64,000 nucleotides of DNA. Source: Rhodoferax sp. OV413 (GTDB taxonomy: Bacteria; Pseudomonadota; Gammaproteobacteria; Burkholderiales; Burkholderiaceae_C). Position numbers and translations under genes: made by a program. This document shows positions 33,132 to 41,584 of the stretch, one piece after another (within the stretch, counting starts at the first letter, position 1; every line of letters starts with the position of its first letter). Below the pieces are notes generated by a model, which worked only from the letters and a program-made list of their open reading frames with translations, searched no databases and was not told the origin of the DNA. The stretch lies in NCBI RefSeq assembly GCF_900104385.1, contig NZ_FNJA01000001.1:966386-1030385 (forward strand), in the 5' to 3' direction.

Positions 33132-34551
33132 GCTGCAGCTCCAGGGTGCGGACATCGGTAATGCAGCCGGTCACGGCGGCGGCGGCGGCCATGGCCGGGC
33201 TCATCAAATGGGTGATGGCGCCGCGGCCCTGGCGGCCTTCGAAATTGCGGTTGGTGGTGGACGCGCAGCGCACGCCCGGCGCCAACAGGTCGCCATTCAT
33301 CGCCAGGCACATAGAGCAGCCGGGTTGGCGCCATTCAAAGCCGGCGTCCAGCAGCAGCTGGGCAATGCCCTCACGCTCGGCCTGCTGCTTGACCGCACCC
33401 GAGCCCGGCACCACCATGGCCCGCACGCCGTCGGCCACATGCCGGCCGCGCACCACGGCGGCCACGGCGCGCAGGTCCTCGATGCGGGCATTGGTGCACG
33501 AGCCTATGAACACATGCTGCACCGGGGTGCCGGCAATGGCCGCGCCCGCCGCCAGGCCGGTGTAGCGCAAGGCCTGCTCGGTGCTGCGGCGCACCGGGCC
33601 CTCGGGCTGGGCCTCGGGCCGCGGCACCTGGCCGGTGATGGCGACCACCTGGTCGGGGCTGGTGCCCCAGGTGACGTGCGGCGCCACCGCGCTCGCGTCG
33701 AATCGGTGCTCCACATCGAACACCGCACCGGCGTCGCTGTGCAGCGTCGCCCAGTGGGCCAGAGCCGCCTGGCGCACACCGTCCTGGATGTCGGGCGCGC
33801 GGGCCAGCACGTAGTCGATGGCCGTGGCATCGGGCGCGATCAGGGCGCCGCGCGCGCCCGCCTCCACCGCCATATTACACAAGGTAAAGCGCGCCTCGAC
33901 CGACAAGGCCGCGATGGCGCTGCCGCAGAACTCGACCACAAAGCCGCGCGCGCCCTGGGCGCCGATCTGGCCGATCACCATCAGGACCAGGTCCTTGGAG
34001 GTGGTGCCCTGCGGCAGCTGGCCGTCGACCCGGATGCGCATGTCCTGCGCCAGCCGGTACACCAGGGTCTGGGTGGCCAGCACATGCTCGACCTCCGAGG
34101 TGCCAATGCCGAAGCCCAGCGCCCCCAGCGCGCCATAGGTGGTGGTGTGGCTGTCGCCGCAGATGACCACCATGCCGGGCCGGATCATGCCGTGCTCGGG
34201 CGCGATCACATGCTCTATGCCCTGCAGCGCATCGTTGGTGTCGAACAAGGGGATGGCGTAGCGGTCGCAATTGCGCTTCAGGTTGCTGGCCTGCAGCGCC
34301 GGCGCCGCATCGGCAATCACGCGCAACTGGGGCGCCTGCGTGGGGATGGTGGGAATCACATGGCTGACCACGGCCACGTTCTGACCGGGCATGGGCACGC
34401 CGCGGCCCTGCTCCTGCAGGCCGGCAAAGGCCTGCGGGCTGGTGTATTCGTTCATCAAATGCAGGTCGCAAAACAGCAGCACGTTTTGCGGGTCCAGCCG
34501 CGCCACGGTGTGGCTGGCTACGAGTTTTTGGTACAGGGTACGGGCGGTCAT
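33124..34551 (-). CDS. leuC: Aconitase-family large subunit (LeuC-like)
   Basis: 475 aa. [4Fe-4S] hydratase catalytic subunit with the cluster ligands in GSCTNARIEDL and GCSMCLAMN and the substrate region PEHGMIRPGMVVICGDSHTTT. The family includes isopropylmalate isomerase and catabolic relatives such as dimethylmaleate or homoaconitate hydratases. The gene is translationally coupled to the upstream hydrolase (ATGA overlap) and the downstream small subunit. Substrate uncertain; a paralogue of the biosynthetic LeuC is the most likely reading. Confidence 0.9.
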   Translation of the reverse strand: MTARTLYQKLVASHTVARLDPQNVLLFCDLHLMNEYTSPQAFAGLQEQGRGVPMPGQNVAVVSHVIPTIPTQAPQLRVIADAAPALQASNLKRNCDRYAIPLFDTNDALQGIEHVIAPEHGMIRPGMVVICGDSHTTTYGALGALGFGIGTSEVEHVLATQTLVYRLAQDMRIRVDGQLPQGTTSKDLVLMVIGQIGAQGARGFVVEFCGSAIAALSVEARFTLCNMAVEAGARGALIAPDATAIDYVLARAPDIQDGVRQAALAHWATLHSDAGAVFDVEHRFDASAVAPHVTWGTSPDQVVAITGQVPRPEAQPEGPVRRSTEQALRYTGLAAGAAIAGTPVQHVFIGSCTNARIEDLRAVAAVVRGRHVADGVRAMVVPGSGAVKQQAEREGIAQLLLDAGFEWRQPGCSMCLAMNGDLLAPGVRCASTTNRNFEGRQGRGAITHLMSPAMAAAAAVTGCITDVRTLELQHG

Positions 34552-35453
34552 ACAGCAGCTCCGGTCAAGAACGGCAGCACCTGGGCCAGCAAGGCCTCGG
34601 GTGCTTCTTCGGCGATGTAATGGCCGCAGGGCAGCGGCTGACCGCGCACATCAATGGCCACGCTCTGCCACTCGGCCAGCGGCTGGAAGCAGCGGTGCAC
34701 CACGCCCTGCGCGCCCCACAACGCCAGCAGCGGCATGGGCAGGCGCCGGCCGGCTGCGCGGTCAGCGCGGTCGTGCTCCAGGTCGATGCTGGCGGCGGCG
34801 CGGTAGTCCTCGCACAGGCCGTGGGCGGCACCGGGCAAAGCCAGGGCCCGGGTGTATTCGGCCAAGGCCCGCGGATCGAATGGCGCCAGGCCGGCGCTGC
34901 GGCTGCCCATCACATCGCGGATGTAGGCTGTAGGGTCGGCTTCAATCAAGCGCTCGGGCAGTGGCGCCGGCTGGATCAAAAAGAACCAGTGCCAGTAGGC
35001 GCGGGCAAAGGCCTCGCTGGTTTGCGCGTACATGGCCAGGGTGGGCGCAATGTCCAGCAGCACCAGGCGCTGCACCGCGTCCGGGTGGTCGGCCGCCAGG
35101 CGGTGCGCCACGCGCGCGCCGCGGTCGTGCGCCAGCACATCGAACCGGGCATGGCCCAGCGACTGCATCACGCGCAGCATGTCCTGCGCCATCACGCGCT
35201 TGCTGTAGTTGCCGTGGTCCGCATCGCCCGCAGGCTTGGACGAGTCGCCATAGCCGCGCAGGTCGCACAGCACCAGGCTGAACTGCGCGGCCAGCGCCGG
35301 CACCACCTTGTGCCAGATCGCATGGGTTTGCGGGTGGCCGTGCAGCAGCAGCAAGGGCGGGCCATTGCCGCCGACCACAGTGTGGATCTGCACGCCGGTA
35401 TCGGTGGGCACCGCATGGCTGCTGAAGCCGGGGAAGAGTGGTTCTGTGGACAT
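34548..35453 (-). CDS. Alpha/beta hydrolase, fluoroacetate/haloacetate dehalogenase-like
   Basis: 301 aa from MSTEPLFPGF. Residues known in Rhodopseudomonas fluoroacetate dehalogenase line up almost by number: nucleophile Asp110 with Arg111 and Arg114 (HDRGAR), Asp134 (LLDIAP), His155-Trp156 (YWHWFF), Tyr217 (CEDYR) and catalytic His278 (CGHY). This is strong support for a haloacetate-type or related ester/halide hydrolase binding a carboxylate. It lies between a Bug protein (2-nt gap) and LeuC-like (overlap). Substrate not proven. Confidence 0.85.
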   Translation of the reverse strand: MSTEPLFPGFSSHAVPTDTGVQIHTVVGGNGPPLLLLHGHPQTHAIWHKVVPALAAQFSLVLCDLRGYGDSSKPAGDADHGNYSKRVMAQDMLRVMQSLGHARFDVLAHDRGARVAHRLAADHPDAVQRLVLLDIAPTLAMYAQTSEAFARAYWHWFFLIQPAPLPERLIEADPTAYIRDVMGSRSAGLAPFDPRALAEYTRALALPGAAHGLCEDYRAAASIDLEHDRADRAAGRRLPMPLLALWGAQGVVHRCFQPLAEWQSVAIDVRGQPLPCGHYIAEEAPEALLAQVLPFLTGAAV

Positions 35454-35455
35454 GC

Positions 35456-36430
35456 TCAATCGGCCTTGATGCCGCGCTCCTTGATGAGTTTGGCCCATTG
35501 GGGCATTTCCTGCTGCAGGCGGCTGGCGGCTTGGGCGGGGGTGGATGGAATCGGGTCGAAGCCGTCTTTGACCATGCGCTCCTTCAGCGCAGCCGTGCCC
35601 AGAGCCTGGTTCAGCGCCTGATTGAGTTTGTCCACCACCGGCTTGGGCGTGGCGGCGGGCGCGAACACGATGAACCAGGTCTCGAAGCTATAGCCGGACA
35701 GGCCGGCTTCGGCAACCGTCGGCACAGCCGGCATCAGGGGCGAGCGCTTGGAGCCAGTCACGCCCAGGGCGCGCAGCTTGCCCGCCTGTACCTGCTGCTG
35801 TGCGGCAGACAGCACCGGAAAGCTCATGTCCACCTGGCCGGCGATGGTGTCGATCAGCGCCGGGCCACCGCCGCGGTAGGGAATATGCAGGATGCTCACG
35901 CCGGCCACCGCCTTGAACAGTTCGGCCGACATGTGGAAGGTGCTGCCGGAGCCCGCAGAGCCGTAGCTGTGTTTGCCGGGCTCTGCCTTCAGCAGCGCAA
36001 TCAGGCTTTTCACATCCTTGGCAGGCAGGTTGTTGTTCACCACCAGCACGTGCTGCGAGCTGGCGACCATGCCGATGGGCGCCAGGTCTTTCAAGGTGTC
36101 GTAAGGCATCTTGGCGCTGAGCGCCGGGTTGATCGCCAGCGACACGGTTTGCAGGCCGATGGTGTAGCCGTCGGGCGCCGATTTGGCCACCACGTCCACC
36201 CCCAGGTTGCCGCCGGCCCCGGCCCGGTTGTCCACCACCAGGGTGCCGCCCAAGGCCTTGGCCCATTCGTCGCTGATCTGCCGCGCCACCAGATCGGCAC
36301 TGCCGCCGGGGGCGTAGGGCACGATCAGCTTGATCGGGCGGTCGGGGTAGCTTTGCGCCGTGGCGCTGCCAGTGGTCAATGCGGTGAGCGCGCACAGGGT
36401 GAATGTGGCGAGGATAGGACGGCGTTGCAT
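35456..36430 (-). CDS. Bug-family (TctC) binding protein
   Basis: 324 aa with an ordinary signal peptide ending GSATA-QSYPDRPIKLIVPYAPGG. First gene of the operon, 2 nt from the dehalogenase-like gene, so it probably captures the carboxylate the operon degrades or signals its presence. No TctA/B genes adjoin. Divergent from LysR. Unlike the Bug protein at 17.1-18.1 kb, its signal sequence shows no repeat-derived sequence. Confidence 0.92.
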   Translation of the reverse strand: MQRRPILATFTLCALTALTTGSATAQSYPDRPIKLIVPYAPGGSADLVARQISDEWAKALGGTLVVDNRAGAGGNLGVDVVAKSAPDGYTIGLQTVSLAINPALSAKMPYDTLKDLAPIGMVASSQHVLVVNNNLPAKDVKSLIALLKAEPGKHSYGSAGSGSTFHMSAELFKAVAGVSILHIPYRGGGPALIDTIAGQVDMSFPVLSAAQQQVQAGKLRALGVTGSKRSPLMPAVPTVAEAGLSGYSFETWFIVFAPAATPKPVVDKLNQALNQALGTAALKERMVKDGFDPIPSTPAQAASRLQQEMPQWAKLIKERGIKAD

Positions 36431-36478
36431 CGGGGTCTCCTGTTCTTGTGGGGTTCAGGCTATGCTATCCATGAACCT

Positions 36479-36496
36479 GTAAAACACAATATTTAC
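36479..36496. promoter_or_regulatory. LysR-type operator candidate
   Basis: GTAAA and TTTAC in perfect inverted repeat around 8 nt, containing the T-N11-A pattern LysR proteins recognise, located in the 104-bp gap between the Bug gene and lysR. It fits autoregulated divergent control. Confidence 0.5.
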
Positions 36497-36534
36497 GAAT
36501 TCACTTCTTACGGTCTTTAAAGTTAACAATCACC

Positions 36535-37458
36535 ATGGACGGTTTTTCAGATCTGGCGTTCTTCGTGCTGCTGACCAAGCAGCCCAGCCTGGCAGCGGCG
36601 GCCCAGCAGCTGGGCATCACGCCGCCCGCCGTCAGCAAGCGGCTGGCCGCACTGGAGCGGCGGCTCGGTGTGCGCCTGCTGAACCGCACCACCCGCCGCA
36701 CCAGCCTGACGCCCGAGGGCGAAACCTATCTGCGCGAAGGCATGCGGGTGCTGGAAGAACTGGAGGCACTGGAGCGCACGGTCAGCGGCAGCCGCGCCAC
36801 CCCGCAAGGCATCTTGCGGATCAGCGCCACGCTGGGCTTTGGCCGCAAGCACATCGCGCCCGCGCTGTCGGTGTTTGCGCGCAGCTTCCCCGAGGTCGAG
36901 GTACAACTGCACCTGACGGACCGGCCGGTGAACCTGATCGAGCAAGGCTTTGACCTGCTGGTGCGCTTTGGCGAGCTGCCCGATGCGCGCCTGACCGCCC
37001 GGCTGCTGGCGCGCAACCGCCGCCTGCTGTGCGCGAGCCCGGCCTATCTGCAGCGCGCCGGCCTGCCAGGCATGCCGCGCGATCTGGCGCAGCACCCCTG
37101 CATCTTCATCCGCGAAAGCGACGAGACTTTTGGCACCTGGCATTTGTCGAACGGCACGCGTACCGACACCGTCAAGGTGCGCGGCCCGCTATCGACCAAC
37201 GACGGCGAATCAGCGCTGGCCTGGGCACTAGATGGCCACGGCATCCTGGTCCGCTCGCAGTGGGAAGCCGCGGCCTCGCTGCGCGCCCGCAAGCTGCAAA
37301 CCGTGCTGCCGGACTGGACCTTGCCGGCGGCAGATGTCTTTCTGGTGTTCCAGACCAAAAACAACCTGCCGGCTAAAACGCGGGCCTTGGTGGACTTTTT
37401 GCTGGAGCGCTTCGCGCCCTACCGCACCCAAGGAGACTCGGCGCTGGGGCCTTGGTAA
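36535..37458 (+). CDS. LysR-family transcriptional regulator
   Basis: 307 aa. N-terminal winged helix (LAAAAQQLGITPPAVSKRLAALE) and a periplasmic-binding-protein-like effector domain (about 90-295). Divergent from the Bug-dehalogenase-LeuCD operon and therefore its likely activator. The effector is probably the operon substrate or a product (inference). A strong bidirectional terminator follows. Confidence 0.93.
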   Translation: MDGFSDLAFFVLLTKQPSLAAAAQQLGITPPAVSKRLAALERRLGVRLLNRTTRRTSLTPEGETYLREGMRVLEELEALERTVSGSRATPQGILRISATLGFGRKHIAPALSVFARSFPEVEVQLHLTDRPVNLIEQGFDLLVRFGELPDARLTARLLARNRRLLCASPAYLQRAGLPGMPRDLAQHPCIFIRESDETFGTWHLSNGTRTDTVKVRGPLSTNDGESALAWALDGHGILVRSQWEAAASLRARKLQTVLPDWTLPAADVFLVFQTKNNLPAKTRALVDFLLERFAPYRTQGDSALGPW

Positions 37459-37502
37459 GTCCTGCCCAATCGGCATAGGCTCAACACCTCGCGCAGAAAC
37501 AA

Positions 37503-37536
37503 AAAAGCCCTGCAACTTTGCAGTTGCAGGGCTTTT
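37503..37536. terminator. Bidirectional terminator between lysR and tRNA-Ser
   Basis: AAAAGCCCTGCAAC and GTTGCAGGGCTTTT form a 14-bp stem around TTTGCA, with A and T runs on both sides. It can end both lysR and the tRNA-Ser transcript on the opposite strand. Confidence 0.93.
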
Positions 37537-37542
37537 AGGATT

Positions 37543-37635
37543 TGGCGGAAACGGAGGGATTCGAACCCTCGATGAGGCTCTACACCCCATACTCCCTTAG
37601 CAGGGGAGCACCTTCGGCCACTCGGTCACGTTTCC
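37543..37635 (-). tRNA. tRNA-Ser (GCU anticodon)
   Basis: 93 nt including an encoded CCA. The acceptor stem is GGAAACG paired with CGTTTCC; the anticodon stem-loop CTCCCCTGCTAAGGGAG carries GCT; there is the long variable arm typical of serine tRNA and a TTCGAAT T-loop. It reads AGC/AGU codons. It follows lysC on the same strand. Confidence 0.97.
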
Positions 37636-37669
37636 AATCCAGCTATTATCGCACGACTTTTGGCTGTTT

Positions 37670-38938
37670 TTAGGCAGCGGGCTGGTCGAGTTCGAATGCT
37701 TTGTGCAGAGCGCGCACGGCCAGTTCCATGTACTTCTCGTCGATGACGACCGAGGTCTTGATTTCGCTGGTGGAAATCATCTGGATGTTGATGCCCTCTT
37801 CGCTCAGGCAGCGAAACATCTTGCTGGCCACACCCACATGGCTGCGCATGCCGATACCGACGATGCTGACCTTGCAGATCTTGGCGTCGCCGGTGATCTC
37901 GTTCGCGCCCAGGCCTGGCAATACTTTTTCTTTCAGCAAGTCGATGGTGCGCGCGTAATCGTTGCGGTGCACGGTGAAGCTGAAATCGGTCTTGCCGTCT
38001 TTGCTGACGTTTTGGATGATCACATCGACTTCGATGTTGGCATCGGCCACCGCACCCAGGATTTGGTAGGCGATACCGGGGGTGTCGGGCACGCCGAGCA
38101 CGGAAACTTTGGCTTCGTCGCGGTTGAACGCGATGCCGGAGACAATGGCTTGTTCCATATTTTCGTCTTCTTCAAAAGTAATCAGGGTGCCAGATTTGGC
38201 TTCAATCTCGATGTCGATGTCCCAGGGGGTGAAGCTGGACAAGACGCGCAGCGGCACCTTGTATTTGCCGGCAAATTCGACCGAGCGAATCTGCAGCACT
38301 TTGGAGCCCATGGAGGCCATCTCCAGCATTTCTTCGAAGCCCACCGTTTGCAGGCGGCGCGCTTCGGGCACCACGCGCGGGTCGGTGGTGTAGATGCCAT
38401 CCACGTCGGTGTAGATCAGGCACTCAGAGGCCTTCATGGCGGCGGCCACGGCCACGGCCGAAGTATCGCTACCGCCACGCCCCAGCGTGGTGATGTTGCC
38501 GGCCTCGTCCACGCCTTGGAAACCGGTGACGATGACCACCTTGCCAGCCGCCAGGTCCACGCGCACCTTCTGGTCGTCGATGGACTCGATGCGGGCCTTG
38601 GTGTGGGCACTGTTAGTCAGGATCGGCACTTGCCAGCCGGCGTAGCTGACCGACTCCATACCCTCGCCTTGCAAGGCGATGGCCAGCAAGGCGACCGACA
38701 CCTGCTCGCCGGTGGAGGCCAGCATGTCGAGTTCGCGCTGGTAGGCGTCGCCAGGTTTGGCGGGCGCCAGCTCTTTGGCCAGACCCAGCAGGCGGTTGGT
38801 TTCGCCGCTCATCGCGCTGGGAACCACCACCATCTGGTGGCCGGCGCGCGCCCATTTGGCGACGCGCTTGGCAACAAGGCGGATGCGCTCGGTGGAGCCC
38901 ATCGACGTGCCGCCGTATTTGTGAACGATCAATGCCAT
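37670..38938 (-). CDS. lysC: Aspartate kinase
   Basis: 422 aa. Phosphorylates aspartate at the head of lysine, threonine and methionine synthesis. The N-terminus MALIVHKYGGTSMGS is the kinase signature, and two ACT regulatory domains occupy about 265-415 for lysine/threonine feedback. It is a monofunctional class enzyme of normal length. It lies between tilS and tRNA-Ser on one strand, as in related genomes. Confidence 0.97.
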   Translation of the reverse strand: MALIVHKYGGTSMGSTERIRLVAKRVAKWARAGHQMVVVPSAMSGETNRLLGLAKELAPAKPGDAYQRELDMLASTGEQVSVALLAIALQGEGMESVSYAGWQVPILTNSAHTKARIESIDDQKVRVDLAAGKVVIVTGFQGVDEAGNITTLGRGGSDTSAVAVAAAMKASECLIYTDVDGIYTTDPRVVPEARRLQTVGFEEMLEMASMGSKVLQIRSVEFAGKYKVPLRVLSSFTPWDIDIEIEAKSGTLITFEEDENMEQAIVSGIAFNRDEAKVSVLGVPDTPGIAYQILGAVADANIEVDVIIQNVSKDGKTDFSFTVHRNDYARTIDLLKEKVLPGLGANEITGDAKICKVSIVGIGMRSHVGVASKMFRCLSEEGINIQMISTSEIKTSVVIDEKYMELAVRALHKAFELDQPAA

Positions 38939-38994
38939 GGAATATTAAAAGACGCTAAGAAGTTGGATGTCCGAAGACACAAAGAAGGCACGAA

Positions 38995-39987
38995 CTACGA
39001 AAGGTCTGGAGGGGCCGCAGAAACGGTGCCCAAAGCCCTGGGATTGTACCAATCGAGCCACTGGCCCCGGCGGACCGCAAAGCCGGCGCCCACCCTGATA
39101 TGGATTTTTTGCCCGCGCGTGGTGCAGGCGGCGATCTGCCGCTGCAGCTCATGCAGCTGCGCGGTGCTGGCCGTCGTCTGGTGGACGCTGCCCAGCCAGT
39201 GGCGCAGCAGATTGGCCTGGCGCGGCACGGACAGGGCTTGCAGGCCGGCGATGGCGGGCGGGCATCCCACACTCTGCAGGTCCTGCACCGCCACTTCCAG
39301 CAACAGGGTTTGCGCCTGCGCGGCATGGGCAGCGCTGCGGCCAAAGGTGTCGCGGAACTGCGGAAACGCCGCCTCCAGCACCGGCAGCAGCTGTGCGCGG
39401 ATGCGGTTGCGGGTGAAGCGTTCGTCCGCATTGCTCGGATCGACGATATAGGCCGCGCCGCGCTGGTCCAGCCAGGCGCGGATTTGGTCGGCACGCACGC
39501 CTAGCAGCGGACGGTAGAAGCGGATGCCGCCGCGCTCCCAGTGGGCCGGCATGGATGCCAGCCCGGGCAGCCCTGCGCCCCGGCTCAGCGCCAGCAGCAG
39601 TGTCTCCACCTGGTCGTCGGCGTGTTGGGCCAATACTATGGTTTTGATAGCTGCCTGCGCAGATTCTGCCTGCGCCAGAGCACTAAAAGCCTTGTAACGG
39701 GCTTTGCGGGCTGCATCTTCTGGGCTCTCGCCGGGGGCCGGCTGGGCATGGACGCGCACGACCTGCAGTGGTACCTGCTGGTCCGTACAGAAGGCCTCGC
39801 AGTGGCGCACAAAATCGTCGGCAGCCGGCTGCAGTCCGTGGTGGATGTGGACCGCCTGTACCTGGCCCGGCCAGCGCTCGGCACAGGCCAGCAGCAAGGC
39901 GGTGGAATCCGCACCGCCGCTGAACGCCACCGTGAACGGCAGCGGGGGTGAGAACGCGCGGACCGCGTCTACCAGCGTGGTGCCCAT
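38995..39987 (-). CDS. tilS: tRNA(Ile)-lysidine synthase
   Basis: 330 aa. The PP-loop motif FSGGADSTALLL (residues 22-33) binds ATP; it modifies C34 of tRNA-Ile(CAU) to lysidine so that AUA is read. The downstream conserved LAQHADDQVETLLL is intact. Between the PP-loop region and that motif, residues about 98-117 (an Ala/Gln-rich stretch) are encoded by an in-frame dispersed element, an insertion the essential enzyme evidently tolerates. It is shorter at the C-terminus than E. coli TilS, as in other betaproteobacteria. 6 nt downstream of a GGDEF gene. Confidence 0.93.
   Translation of the reverse strand: MGTTLVDAVRAFSPPLPFTVAFSGGADSTALLLACAERWPGQVQAVHIHHGLQPAADDFVRHCEAFCTDQQVPLQVVRVHAQPAPGESPEDAARKARYKAFSALAQAESAQAAIKTIVLAQHADDQVETLLLALSRGAGLPGLASMPAHWERGGIRFYRPLLGVRADQIRAWLDQRGAAYIVDPSNADERFTRNRIRAQLLPVLEAAFPQFRDTFGRSAAHAAQAQTLLLEVAVQDLQSVGCPPAIAGLQALSVPRQANLLRHWLGSVHQTTASTAQLHELQRQIAACTTRGQKIHIRVGAGFAVRRGQWLDWYNPRALGTVSAAPPDLS
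39641..39698 (+). repeat. Dispersed hairpin element, copy 8 (in frame in tilS)
   Basis: GTTTTGATAGCTGCCTGC, CTGCCTGCGCCAGAGC and ACTAAAAGCCTTGTAA. The closest relative in the window is copy 1 (3751-3808), with which it shares the CTAAAA-CCTTGTAA tail. It reads through on the minus strand as part of TilS. Confidence 0.8.
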
Positions 39988-39993
39988 TTGTGC

Positions 39994-41460
39994 TCAGCCG
40001 CCGTGGGTGCGTCGCTCGATGTTCTGCTCTTGGTAGTAGCGGGTTTTTTCCACATACATGGCCCGGTCGGCCCGGATCAGCGCGGCCTCCAGCTGGTCGC
40101 TGGAATGGCAGGTGGCCATGCCGATGGCGATGCTCAGCTTGTGGCTGGTATAGAACTGGTTGTTCAGCTCCAGGATCGAATGTATGCGGTCGATGATGGT
40201 CTGCGCGCCGTGCTCATCCGAGCCGGGCAGCAGCATGGCGAATTCATCGCCACCAGTGCGGGCTGCGCACATCGGGGCGCTGCTGACTTTGCCGAACACC
40301 TCACCCGCGCGCCGCAGCAGCGCATCGCCCGCCACGTGGCCGTGCTCATCGTTGATCTGCTTCAGCCCGTTCAGGTCCATGATCAGCACGCTCAGCGGCC
40401 ACGGCCCCTTGCGCGACAGGCGGTTCAGTTCATCCATATAGAAAGCCCGGTTGCGCAGCTGCGTCAACGAATCGTGCTTGCCCAGGTATTCGAGGTAGGC
40501 CTCAGCCTTCTTGCGGGCAGTGATGTCGACCAGGGACACCAGCACCAGGTCCCAGTCCGCCAGGTGGTCGGGCAGCACGGCAAACTGCATGTGGATGTTG
40601 ATCAAATCGCCACCCAGCCGGTAGTTGACCACCTCGCGCATCAAGGTGGTTTTGCCCTGCCACAGCTCGATCAGCTGCTCGGCAAACGAGTCACGCATTT
40701 CACCCTGGAACACCTCGCCCAGGCGGGCCAACAGCTCGGCTTTGTTCTTGGCGCCAAACATCGTCAGAGTTTGCCGGTTCACGTCGATGACGCGGATCTC
40801 CTGCATGCAGCGCGAGACGAATTCGGGGTGCACGTTGATGAAGGTCCGAAAGTCTTCGATGCCGCGCATGCGCACTTCATCGATCAACCTCTTCACTGCG
40901 CTGAAATCCTCGACCCATAGCGATACCGGCGAGTAGTCGAACAAGTCCCGCGCATGCTGCTCGCTGGACACCAGCAGGTTCGAGGTTTGCAATTCATGGG
41001 TGATGTCCTGCAACGACACCATCACGCGCTCCCAGGTGGCTTCGTGGCCTTGCAGCACCCTCGCCTGCACTTTCACGTCGAGCCGGCGGCCATCCAGCGC
41101 GTAGTTGACGGTCTGGATGGCGAAGCCCAGTTCGCCCTCCCACATGGGGTACATCTGCTGTGCAAAATGGTCCAGCATGTCGCCGCGGAACACCTGCGAC
41201 AGATTGGCCAGCAGCTCGGCCTGGCTGCTGGCGCCAAACAGCTCCAGCGTGCGCTGGTTCACCTCCAGCACCTGCAGCGAAGCCGCGCATTCGGCCAGGC
41301 ACTCGGGGTGGGCGGCAACATGGGCCCGCAAATCACTTACTCCTTCAGCGCGCCAGCGGTCGAACAGACGCTTCAAGGCGCTGAAGTCCTCCAACCACAA
41401 GGACACGGGGGCCAACTCGAACAGATGTGCGTAGTCGGCGGGGGAAGACGAATGGGACAC
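39994..41460 (-). CDS. Diguanylate cyclase with two PAS-like repeats
   Basis: 488 aa from a GTG preceded by GGAGG at 7 nt. Two homologous N-terminal modules (about 8-145 and 160-305) each begin with a PVSLWxEDFSAxKRL sequence and end in a PAS core, indicating an internal duplication. A C-terminal GGDEF domain (about 320-480) has intact GGDEF, but the I-site position reads SAPM rather than RxxD, so product inhibition is probably lost. No membrane segment: a cytoplasmic sensor. 6 nt upstream of tilS. Confidence 0.9.
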   Translation of the reverse strand: MSHSSSPADYAHLFELAPVSLWLEDFSALKRLFDRWRAEGVSDLRAHVAAHPECLAECAASLQVLEVNQRTLELFGASSQAELLANLSQVFRGDMLDHFAQQMYPMWEGELGFAIQTVNYALDGRRLDVKVQARVLQGHEATWERVMVSLQDITHELQTSNLLVSSEQHARDLFDYSPVSLWVEDFSAVKRLIDEVRMRGIEDFRTFINVHPEFVSRCMQEIRVIDVNRQTLTMFGAKNKAELLARLGEVFQGEMRDSFAEQLIELWQGKTTLMREVVNYRLGGDLINIHMQFAVLPDHLADWDLVLVSLVDITARKKAEAYLEYLGKHDSLTQLRNRAFYMDELNRLSRKGPWPLSVLIMDLNGLKQINDEHGHVAGDALLRRAGEVFGKVSSAPMCAARTGGDEFAMLLPGSDEHGAQTIIDRIHSILELNNQFYTSHKLSIAIGMATCHSSDQLEAALIRADRAMYVEKTRYYQEQNIERRTHGG

Positions 41461-41532
41461 GTTGAAACCTCCAGGCCGGTATTGTGCCGGCTGCCACCCG
41501 CGCGGCTCGGGCCGTGGCTTGCTGCGGGCGAA

Positions 41533-41561
41533 AAAAAACCAGGCCACAAGGGCCTGGTTTT
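41533..41561 (-). terminator. Rho-independent terminator after the DEAD-box gene
   Basis: AAAAACCAGGCC and GGCCTGGTTTTT form a 12-bp stem around ACAAG, with an extended T-run on the minus strand. Confidence 0.9.
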
Positions 41562-41584
41562 TCAGGAGACGGAGTCTGCGCGAA

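Noticed and set aside
33028-34620. A 530-codon plus-strand frame opposite the LeuC-like gene
   Set aside because: Low-complexity antisense translation; the LeuC-like protein on the other strand has intact cluster motifs.
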